A stretch of 64,000 bases of DNA from Hyperoodon ampullatus (Eukaryota > Chordata > Mammalia > Artiodactyla > Ziphiidae). This document shows, piece after piece, positions 48,825-58,109 of this stretch. Every line of letters begins with the position of its first letter. The first letter of the stretch is position 1. The stretch spans positions 161,363,980-161,427,979 of the forward strand of contig OX457057.1 of the NCBI GenBank assembly GCA_949752795.1, read 5' to 3'. Under the pieces are notes generated by a model. The model made no database searches. It saw nothing but the letters and a program-made list of their open reading frames with translations, and was not told the origin of the DNA. A program made the translations under genes and the position numbers.

Positions 48825-49665
48825 TTTCAGCCTTCAAAAGGATTTCATCCAACTTCCTATGGTTAGTTATTAAGAATATTATCTAATAATTTTGTAAGCT
48901 TTTCCCTGCATGGATTGAAATCTGTTTTAGAAGGCTGTCACCATTGTTAATGTTATCCCACCCATTATGGGAGAACTATATATACGGCACCCATTTCACA
49001 GAAGAGAGACAAGAAATCTCAAAGTTTTACCACATTAAACATGATTATACAGACCTTATTATTTCCAAAGTGCAAAAGGAGTAGGAAAAAGAAATATATA
49101 GTCCTAAAAAAAAAAATTAAGCTAGTACAAACCTTAAATGAACCAAAATCCTCGCTGTTGCCCAATCAAGCATAAGAATAACTCCCAACAGATAAATTGG
49201 TTTGAACCCATATGAAGTTGTTATGGGGAAACCCATGAGACAATTCTCATCCACTTTGACTGACCCAAATGATTTCCAAATGCATGTTTCTAATAATACT
49301 GTGAGCAACTCAAAGCCCATATGAGTCGTCTGAAGTTTTATTATTTACAGGTATGTGAAGCATTCCCAGACCCTTCAGCCAACTCAACAGCAGCTACTTC
49401 CCTGTGACTGGGTCCTGATTAAGGTCCTCCCAAGAAAGACTTCATTGGATCCACGCTCAAGAGGACTCTGCCAGGTTTTCCTGACCCCTCTACATCGCTC
49501 TAAAGTGCCAAGGCCTTAAGACTTGGGTACGTGCATTACCGCGGCAAGAGTGCCAGCGCCCACCAAAGACCCACTGGACCTGTCAGCTCCTCTGTTTCAC
49601 CAAGCAGACATAATCACTTACCAGCAAAGCAGAGCAAGCCAGATGCCTCTGCATGATACCACCAG
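48825..49665 (+). pseudogene. Retroviral integrase remnant
   Basis: Frame pieces between 49150 and 49290 contain LNPYEVVMGKP, the G-x-x-PYE-x-x-x-G-x-P signature that precedes the integrase C-terminal domain in gammaretroviruses. About 60 bp further on, in another frame (49352-49520), comes CDWVLIKVLPRK, then RGLCQVFL, matching the C-terminal DWV-x-x-K and GPY/F-type fold. The catalytic domain upstream is barely readable. At least one frameshift and several stops break it, so it cannot make integrase. Confidence 0.65.
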
Positions 49666-50019
49666 CTGATAACACACAAGAAAAAACAATTAACGTAGAC
49701 TAGGACCCTATCTTTGCTTGAGAAGCTGGGATTTAAAGGAGCTATTCTGAGATCTGTGCTGCTAGTAAGTGACTGATAACATAGACTGGATCAGTCCCTG
49801 AGTTCAGAGACTGGGTTGAAAGTGAGTGAAAAATAGACAACGAAATCTTGAAGAATTGCACGGAGGTGCAAGCCAAATTTTACCCTCTCCAAGTAATGGT
49901 GGTTGGACTGAGAAAGTGCTAAACCAAACCTGTAATAGGACTGGTTGTTTGGGTGTCTCTCTTTATCATTGTTGCCTCTTACAGTTACATTGCTTTCTGT
50001 GTTGTCTCTCTAGGTCCCA

Positions 50020-50415
50020 ATGTTCTCAGATAATTCACATTGCCCTGACTGTGGACAGCAGTGGTTCCCTAGTTTAGAACTAGGCCATTGGTTGTACCAA
50101 ACTGAACTGGTTGAGAATGAATGTTACCAAGTATTCTTAGACCGTATTAACAGAGCTGATTATTGCCCTGAGTGTTATCCTGATAATCCTGCTAATAGAA
50201 GCCTTGTTCTTCCTTGGTCTTTCCCACTTGAGTGGGCTCCCCAAAATCTTACCAGGTGGACCTTTGAAAAAGCTTGCCACCCATTTCTTCTGGGTCCTCC
50301 ACTGGTTAGAAAAAGGATACATGACTCTAGAGTTGCTGGTTTTAACCCTGCATTACAGTTAATCCTGACCAGAACAGACAAAACCTTGAACAAAAAACTT
50401 GGCCAAAGCAAATAA
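50020..50415 (+). CDS. TOR1AIP2: TOR1AIP2 isoform IFRG15 (131 aa)
   Basis: A complete 131-codon frame that I recognise as interferon-alpha-responsive protein IFRG15, an alternative product of the TOR1AIP2 locus. It is near-identical to the human protein and has the same length. It shares no sequence with the LULL1 product of the same gene. Two CxxC pairs (C8/C11 and C49/C52) could form a zinc ribbon. No signal peptide or membrane helix is seen. The frame starts 6 nt after a strong pyrimidine-rich acceptor (TGTCTCTCTAG at 50013). The ATG context is weak (C at -3, T at +4). The molecular function is not established. LULL1-coding exons are not found up to 64000 and should lie downstream. Retroviral integrase-like and envelope-like traces flank this exon on both sides. 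Confidence 0.95.
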   Translation: MFSDNSHCPDCGQQWFPSLELGHWLYQTELVENECYQVFLDRINRADYCPECYPDNPANRSLVLPWSFPLEWAPQNLTRWTFEKACHPFLLGPPLVRKRIHDSRVAGFNPALQLILTRTDKTLNKKLGQSK

Positions 50416-50419
50416 CTTC

Positions 50420-51400
50420 TGAAACAGTCAAAATCATGGAGACTCTAGAGGGTTTTGTACTAGTAGCCCAAGGAAGATGGAAAGATGACTCCTTTCTATA
50501 TCTGATCCAGACTGTCACTACTCTGGGAAACTGCTTAAATTGTTGTTGGATCTGCTTCCAGGGTCTGTGCATCTCTTCTTCAGCATGAATTTAATCAGTA
50601 TTCCAAGCCAGATTGTTCATCTAGAACCTGACTAATCCATATTTCCTATGTTTTGGAATTAGTTTACTCCTAAAAATCTCCACAGCCTAATTATTGACAT
50701 TATTATGACACGGTAGTCCTGGAGGAGAAGCCCCATACTGTGTGTAATTTCATTATATTCTAGTGATAACTTTTGTGGGAAAGCATCCTTGTAGCTGAAT
50801 TCTAGATTATTCCAGTAAAACAGCTAGACATTTTAATAATAAACTATATTGTTCTAAATTCCACCTCTTAAATATTAATCAGTGATAATTATATATATAT
50901 ATAAAATTTATTCATATATAACCATTTATTCATCATTGGCTCTATTTAGCTCATCCTCAGTGTGGCTATGACATTATCGATAACTGGTCACTGTCAGAGA
51001 AATCACATTCAGTCAGGCAGCACCTATATAGGTGACAATAAAAACATGCAGAAATGCCTCTGTCTACACCTCCTTGGCTCTACATAAGCAAAGACTATCC
51101 TGTCTTTGTGGTGACTGAACTTAGAATGTCCTCCCCTGGCAATGGAAAAGTACCTGTCCTAGGAGATAGGTGACAAAAGGAGTTATCCAGCTTGACTGCA
51201 TATATATTATGAACAGTTTAGGGGAAGCATTTTTCTTAGAACTAAGAAGGTCTTACCTGACATTGGCCTCATTCTGGCCTTCACTTGTTCATAAGAATCA
51301 TGAAACTAGAGTTCAGGTTAAGAAACTTAGAAAATGCAGTTGAAAACATCGCAGAGGCCACTGAACAATTTAAAAATTCCACTTAAGATTGTAGATAATC
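50420..51400 (+). pseudogene. Retroviral envelope-like remnant downstream of IFRG15
   Basis: At 50436-50586 an open piece encodes a segment ending in NCCWICF. CWIC is of the CWxC type found in gammaretroviral surface subunits. At 51300-51372 another piece encodes a heptad-like helix (LRNLENAVENIAEATEQF), as expected for the N-terminal helix of a transmembrane subunit. Stops separate the pieces. No intact envelope frame exists. Assignment rests on motifs and order only. Confidence 0.5.
50838..50843 (+). terminator. Candidate polyadenylation signal after IFRG15
   Basis: First AATAAA downstream of the IFRG15 stop, 423 bp after it. Its use is unproven. Confidence 0.25.
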
Positions 51401-51499
51401 CAGTGCTTGTGTAGCAACTCCACAATGTTCTCAAGGCCCCAGGTTCTTTCTATCCTTCCCCTCCGGGATCTTTAGCATATTGGCTTTTTGTCCTCATAG

Positions 51500-51990
51500 T
51501 TCTCACTGAGTACAATGTAGCTTGTTGGTGCTCCAGACATTTCAATCCCAATCAAAGGCTGGAAGTAAGGAGCAAAAAGCTTTCTCCTTTCAAGTCTGTG
51601 TCTTTTATTTGGGAAGAAGATCTTTCTCAAAAGTCCCTCACAGATTTTTTCTTACATCTCATTACAGCAAGGATTTTTCCTTACATCTTTGATTCACAAA
51701 GGAGCCTGGGAAACCTGGCAGAGGGGAATGGAGTTGCACTGCCTGAGTAGGACACATTGTCTCCCCTAATAAAATCAGGGCTCTTTTAGGAAGGAAGAAG
51801 TAAGGAATGAATGGCTGTTTGTATGCAACAAATCATGCCTGCCACATGTTAAAAAGTCACTGTTAGTCTGCTTATAGAATGTACCCCAGAGATCTGCCCT
51901 GTATCTGCCTTATGTCTGTCATGATGGAAGTTCTCTTCTGTTCTATTGCTGAATAAACTGTGTGGACTGCTAAATTGAGTGAAGACTAAT
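51500..51990. repeat. Probable old interspersed repeat, class uncertain
   Basis: This stretch resembles a widely dispersed mammalian repeat (phrases such as CAAAAGTCCCTCACAGATTT and an AATAAA near its end). It could be the remains of an LTR belonging to the envelope-bearing element upstream. I cannot assign a family. Confidence 0.35.
51952..51957 (+). terminator. Candidate polyadenylation signal (AATAAA plus GT-rich)
   Basis: AATAAA is followed at once by a GT-rich tract (CTGTGTGG), a better polyadenylation context than the AATAAA at 50838. It could end the IFRG15 transcript, or be the relic signal of a retroviral LTR in this stretch. Confidence 0.3.
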
Positions 51991-52254
51991 TAGTTTATCA
52001 TTTACCATTGGTTAAGAACTACACTATCCTAAAGCTTTTTCTAAAAAGTGAAAATTTACTTTGAGGTATTGCTTTTGAGGATGGTGTTATGATCAATATT
52101 ATTGTCTCCTAAACTTTTTCAGACACATACCAAAAAACACTACATATGTGCAATTTTAAATATCAGCAAAATAGAGAAAGGGTCTTTGTTTTTGTTTGTT
52201 TTTGTTTTAACCAATCTCATTCTTAAATAGAACATATTAAATGGATTTATACAA

Positions 52255-52432
52255 TTGGTTTTCAAATCAGTGCCTGGGTGAGCTTGTCAGAAATGCAAAT
52301 TTTCCGATCTTACAGAAATTTTTATTCCTTAGATTGCTTGTGGGGCCCAGGTAGCTACATTTTACAAATAGTGCCTCAGGAGATTCTTATGCAGGTACTC
52401 TATGAACTATACTTTGAGAAATACCATAGCAG
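52255..52432. mobile_element. MER5-like hAT relic
   Basis: GTCAGAAATGCAAATTTTCC, TGGGGCCCAGGTAGC and CAGGAGATTCTTATGCAGGT follow the family order, opposite to the copy at 39.7 kb. Confidence 0.65.
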
Positions 52433-53419
52433 CATATCTAGGGTATTTAGTTATCTGGCTTAAAAGAATAGGAACTGAGTACTCATAATACTGTAAGGTA
52501 GTGATAGTTATTGTACTTTGCCGGTGACACATAAAGAGGTTTCACATCATAGTGAAGGTCACTGCTGATATTTCAGGTTCTAACTCAGTCATTTTTCTCA
52601 ACTGTTTGTGAGGAGGGCTCTATTGTAGCCCTCCTCAAAAACAGTTCTGTGTGGTGTCATTATAAGGGATGTGAGTATATAGGCAAGAGAAAGGAATCAA
52701 AAATACTAATTTTAATATTACATTAAGAAGGGTACTTTGCCTTCATACATGATTATCATCACATACCTGATATATGGTCAGCTCTCAGAACTAACATCAT
52801 GGGGTAGAGTTCATAATGAGCAAGGGAGAAAATTTAGAAAGCTTTGGTCTTTTTAAGTATGACTTTACTTGGCTTAAAATATGGCAGATTATTCTAAAAT
52901 ACTCTACTTCATAGTTATGAATAATGAATTTTAAAGTATAAATGTATTCTTAAAATTCTCATGACAATTGATCCACTGTTTTGGATTATATGAGCCATAT
53001 TAATCTATACTTCTGTACTGTAGGAGAGTTGATAATTACTTACACGTAATGGTGGCCATTTCTAGACTTCTAGAACTATTCTCTGTTATTTTAATGCAGA
53101 CCTAGGAGTGGAAGTTTAATGGAAACTGTGCTGGGGCAACTGGAAAGTACCTACTAAAGCAGAGTCTGTCTTGAGTTGTGCGTGACTAAGTTAAGATTCA
53201 TCTCTAAGTTGTAGGAGAAGGTAGCCCAGGCAGACAGGCACGCAAGAAAGAATTCCATGACATCCAAAGTGTATGTGGCAATCAGCAGAATACAGATATC
53301 TGTAAAAGTGAGTTGAGCCATACCCCTTCTATCTCTTCAGTCTCCTCTGGCAGCCCCTGAGTCTCCATGGAAGCTTGGGAACACAGCTTGAAAACTACTT
53401 GTTATAGAGGAAAAATAAT
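52433..53419. other. Stretch without recognisable elements
   Basis: AT-rich putative TOR1AIP2 intron. I see no exon or repeat I can name. Confidence 0.5.
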
Positions 53420-53620
53420 AGCTTTGGAGCCAGCTGACCTAGGTTTGTCTTTTGATTCTGGCACTATTAAATGACCTTGGGCATTTTAACCTTTCTGTAT
53501 CCAGTTTCTTCATCTGTGAAATAGGTTATGTAATAATACCTACCTCATACTGTTGTGAGGTTTAAATGTGATAACATATGTCAGTCATATGGCATGTAGT
53601 ACGTCTTTAGGACTAGGAAG
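53420..53620 (+). mobile_element. MIR-family SINE relic
   Basis: Forward MIR: AGCTTTGGAGCCAGCTGACC, CTTCATCTGTGAAATAGG, TACCTCATACTGTTGTGAGG. A shorter second piece lies at 54085-54175. Confidence 0.8.
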
Positions 53621-54373
53621 GGTATAAGAGAATGAGGCAGAAGTTAGAACTAGGGATAAGGTAGAGTCTTAGTTTTAGAACAGGGATTAAAGCCAATTGT
53701 TAGAACTTGATGCTGAATTATTGAAAACTTCTTAAATCCTTCCTGGTGAAGGACAAGATTAATCTTGGGACTGAGGTCGATCCTGTAATTATGTATGTCA
53801 AATGGTCTTAGATGTAAAGATTAAGAGGTCTGGTGGGATGAATGACCCAAGGCAAATCCTTGTCACATTTTTTAGGCCCATTTATAATCATAATTGTGGT
53901 AGATGTAGTTGCTACATGATTTATTATATCACTTGAGACTTTCACAACACCAAAATAAGCAATTTGAGAGAAGTTAAAGAATATGTGCAAATTTACCCAG
54001 GTCATATGTGCTAGAGTCACAATTCAAACGTAGAATCAGGATGCCTTATAGTATGTTTACTATATATATATTTTTCTTACTAGTTGTGTGTTCTTGGGTA
54101 AGATTCTTAACATCTCTATATCTCAGTTTCCTTATCTGTAAAATGGAAGGAATATTAATAGTCCATACATCATAAGATTGAGGTTTCCAGGATGGAGTAG
54201 GTTGGGTGAGGTCCTACTGCTCTCCCAGCTCTGATTTTGTTCTCATGGGTAGCTTTTCTTTGTCCTATCTCTTCTCAACTGGATATGACGAAATGTATAG
54301 GAGGCTGTGGTTGAAGTGTGCCTCTGTAACATAAGTTCATTGTGTGTGGGCTCGGAGTTACCATTACAGGCCT

Positions 54374-54492
54374 TTCCTTTTTTTTTTGAATTTTATTTTA
54401 TTTATTTTTTTATATAGTAGGTTCTTATTAGTTATCCATTTTATACATATTAGTGTATATATGTCAATCCAATCTCCCAATTCATCATACCA
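54374..54492 (-). mobile_element. Short L1 3' end fragment
   Basis: TAGTAGGTTCTTATTAGTTA and TATATGTCAATCCAATCTCC. ACAGGCCTTT duplicates flank it. Confidence 0.65.
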
Positions 54493-54639
54493 CAGGCCTT
54501 TTCTTTTTATTCTTACTTTTTCCTCACAGAAGCTAATATATTTTATTTGATTACTCATTTAAAAAATATATTAACATCAATCATATAGAAAAGTGCAGGA
54601 AATAACATTCACCTATGTACCCAGGTCTAAAATACATTA

Positions 54640-56488
54640 ACTTAGGAAAGATATCCCATGCTCTTGGATTGGAAAAATTAATATTGTTAACATGGCCATA
54701 CTACCCAAAGCAATCTACAGATTTAATGCGATCCCTACCAAATTACCCATGACATTTTTCACAGGAATAGAACAAATAATCCTAAAATTTATATGGAACC
54801 ATAAAAGACCCAGAATTGCCAAAGCAATCCTGAGGAAAAAGGGAAAAGCAGAAGGCATAACCCTCCCAGACTTCAGATGATACTACAAAGCTACAGTAAT
54901 CAAAATGGCATGGCATTGGCACAAAAACATATATGGATCAATGGAACAGAATAGAGAGCCCAGAAATAAACCCACACACCTATGGTCAATCTTCAACAAA
55001 GGAAGCAAGACTATACAATGGGAAAAAGACAGTCTCTTCAGCAAGTGGTGTTGGAAAAGTTGGATAGCCGCATGTAAATCAATGAAGTTAGGACACACCC
55101 TCATACCATACAGAAAAATAAACTCAAAATGGCTTAAAGACTTAAACATAAGACATGACACCATAAAACTCCTAGAAGAGAACATAAGCAAAACATTCTG
55201 ACATAAATCATACCAGTGTTTTCTTAGGTCAGTCTCCCAAGGCAATAGAAATTAAAACAAAACTAAACAAATGGGACCTAATTAAACCTACAAGCTTTTG
55301 CACAGCAAAAGAAACCATAAACAAAACGAAAAGACAACCTACAGACTGGGAGAAAATATTTGCAAATGATGCGACTGACAAGGGCTTAATTTGCAGAATA
55401 TACAAACAGCTCATACAACTCAACAACAACAAAACAACTCAATTGAAAAATGGGCAGAAGACCTAAATAGGCATTTCTCCAAAGAAGACATAGATGGCCA
55501 AGAAGCACATGAAAAGCTGCTCAACGTCACTAATTATTAGACAAATGCAAATCAAAACTACAATGAGGTACCACCTTACACCAGTCAGAATGGCCATCAT
55601 TAAAAAGTGTACAAATTTTAACAAATGCTGGAGAGGGTGTGAAGAAAAGGGAACCCTCCTACACTGTTGGTGGGAACGTAAGTTGGTGCAGCCTCTATGG
55701 AAAACAGTATGGAGGTTCATCAGAAAACTGAAAAAGAATTACCATATGGTCCAGCAATCCCACTCCAGGGCATATACCCAGACAAGACTGTAATTCAAAA
55801 AGAGGGAATTCCCTGGCGGTCCAGTGGTTAGGACTCTGTGCTTTCACTGCCGAGGGCCCAGGTTCAGTCCCTTGTTGGGGAACTAAGATCCTGCAAGGTG
55901 CATGGCATTGCAAAAACAAAAAACAAAAAGATACATGCACCCCTATGTTCATAGCAGCACTGTTTACAATAGCCAAGACATGGAAACAACCTAAATGTGT
56001 ATTGACAGATGGATAAAGAAGATGTACCTATATACAATAGAATACTGTTCAGCCATAAAAAAGAATGAAATAATGCCATTTGCAGCAACATGGATGGAAC
56101 TAGAGATTATCATACTAAGTGAAGTAAGTCAGAAAAAAAAAGACAAATACCATATAATATCACTTATATGTGGAATCTAAAATATGACACAAATGAACTT
56201 ATGTACAAAACAAAGACTCACAGACATAGAGAACGGACTTGTGGCTGCCACGGGGGAGGGAAGGTGGAGGGAGGGGTGGAGTGGAAGTTTGGGGTTAGCA
56301 GATGCAAACTATTATATACAGAATGGATAAACAACAAGGTCCTACTGTATAATACAGGGGACTATATTCAATATTCTGTGATAAACTATAATGGAAAAGA
56401 ATATAAAAAAGAATGTATATATAACAAATCACTTTGCTGTACAGAAATTAACACAACTGTAAATCAACTATACTTCAATTTGAAAAAA
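54640..56488 (+). mobile_element. L1 3' part (ORF2 end and 3' UTR)
   Basis: Forward ORF2 C-terminal region with partly open frames (about 60-110 aa), broken by stops and a SINE. The 3' UTR ends AACTATACTTCAATTTGAAA. 5' truncated near 54640. Confidence 0.88.
55804..55925 (+). mobile_element. Short CHR-1-type SINE inside L1
   Basis: GGAATTCCCTGGCGGTCCAG to an A-rich CAAAAACAAAAAAC tail. Confidence 0.88.
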
Positions 56489-57129
56489 TAGATAAAATAC
56501 GCTAACATTTTGCCACATATACCTGTTTTTTTTCCTGTTTTTAGAGGCTTTACAGGTACATTTGAAACCGATTCTTGTTCTCATCCTATTCCTGTCCTTT
56601 CCTCCTTAGAAGCAAGCATATATCCTTTCTGTTCATGTGTTTATTTAAACAATGTACAGAGCAATAAAAGAGTTGAACACTTTCAAAATTTTATTACTCA
56701 GTAACATTCATATATAAACATGTATTATGCATCAATCTGTAGAGATAATCTTACAACATTTAATTTTATGTGTTGGAGTCTGCTAAACTTGGTTGTATTA
56801 CTGCAGTGCAAAGGTCATTCTGTATACCAGACAATGAACACCTACCAGGTTGCCAAAACATTACCACTGGTACATTGAGATGGAGAAGAAAGGGTGCATC
56901 TTAAAGACAGAGCACAGGGCAACCACAACAGAAAAAGAGGCACTGAGGCAAATTTGTGTCCCTCTTCAGGGAGGTCCCAGGATATCGAAATTAAGGAAGG
57001 CATCCCTCAGCCTACTATCTGTTGATTTTCTCCAGTTATGGAGAATGCACCCTTACTACTTTAACCTGGTTCACGCCCTCATGGAGACAGTTAAAGCAAA
57101 ACAATAAGTTTTGCTGCAGATTTCAGGGT

Positions 57130-57720
57130 CACAGGGAAGCAGAGGTAACTACCAGTGATAAGGCTAAGTTTTCTTTAAGTGGAAAAATGAATCATAACCT
57201 CCATAAATGGGCACTGAAAACCAACATTTCACAATTGAACTTGAAAGGGATTCACTTCATCGGTTCCTTTTTGCAAAAGATAGCATCAAAGGTATTTTTT
57301 TTTTGGACATTCTTATGGAGTGGTTTTTCCTACAGCTGCAGAAAGTCCCCAACATGCCCATTTTCCATCAGCATGAGACTGCCTCACTTCTATTATGCAG
57401 TCCAGAGATTCCTAATGTATACATTTCCTGGTATTGATTGAACACTGTTGAAAAGATTGACCTGCCTCTGGAATAGTGGCCTCCAGATCTCCCAGATACC
57501 CCACCATGTGACTTTTTGTGAGGATGTGTCAAGAACCTGTGTTTGTACCACTTCTTCCTTGTAGCCTTGAGGGACTACGTTTTGGCTATGAACAACAATG
57601 TTACAAAGGGTCTGAGTGAAATGGGCTATAGGAATGATGTGTGCCTTGTGACAAGAAAGGTGTATATTGAGCATTTGTAAGATTATTGAAATATCTCTCA
57701 TGATTTCTTTGCAGACTGCT
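57130..57720 (+). pseudogene. Degraded mariner-like transposase
   Basis: Frame pieces match the DDE domain of a Tc1/mariner-superfamily transposase in order: SDKAKFSLSGKMN (57160-57200), then LPHFYYAVQRFL and FPGID (57375-57440). After a frame change come WPPDLPDTPPCDF (near 57480-57520) and NDVCLVTRKVYIEHL (near 57630-57675). Frameshifts and stops break it. No terminal repeats were found. Frames at 56850-57120 are of unknown origin. Confidence 0.6.
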
Positions 57721-58109
57721 TATTGACCACAACCCAGTTTCCAAGTAATACGTTTTTTTTAAAGCATTCAGTTGTTATTTGAAAAAAAGTTTTTTGAGGA
57801 TATTCTACATGCAATAAAATGTACAGATTTTAAGTTTGATGACAAACACTACCTCAATAAAAATCTGAAGCGCTTTCATTACTCCAGAAGGTTTTCTCAT
57901 GACCTTTTCCAGTCATTAGTCCTTCCCCTAGGAACCTCTGATCTGTTTTCCATCACTGTAGACCATTGGCAATTCTAGAATTTCATACAAATGGAATCAT
58001 TTGTCATATAATCTTGTGTGTGGCTTTTTTTGCTTATCACATTTTTTAGATTCATCCATGTTATGGTATGTATCAGTAGTTCATTTTTTTTCACTCATTC
58101 AATTTTTTT

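Larger units (their letters stand above)
48780..51400 (+). mobile_element. Decayed class I endogenous retrovirus (pol end and env)
   Basis: Colinear traces of a gammaretrovirus-like provirus on the plus strand: an integrase region followed by envelope-like segments, all broken by stops and frame changes. The order and spacing fit the pol-env part of a provirus. No LTR pair, primer-binding site or gag was recognised. The IFRG15 exon lies inside this span. A CHR-2 SINE ends at 48443, before it. Confidence 0.6.

Noticed and set aside
49337..49530. Apparent exon bounded by TTATTTACAG and GTACGT
   Set aside because: The segment is better explained as the integrase C-terminal remnant of the retrovirus. 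No transcript evidence can be seen.
49826..50077. 83-codon plus-strand frame overlapping the IFRG15 start
   Set aside because: It crosses the splice acceptor and is in a different frame from IFRG15. It probably comes from decayed envelope sequence.
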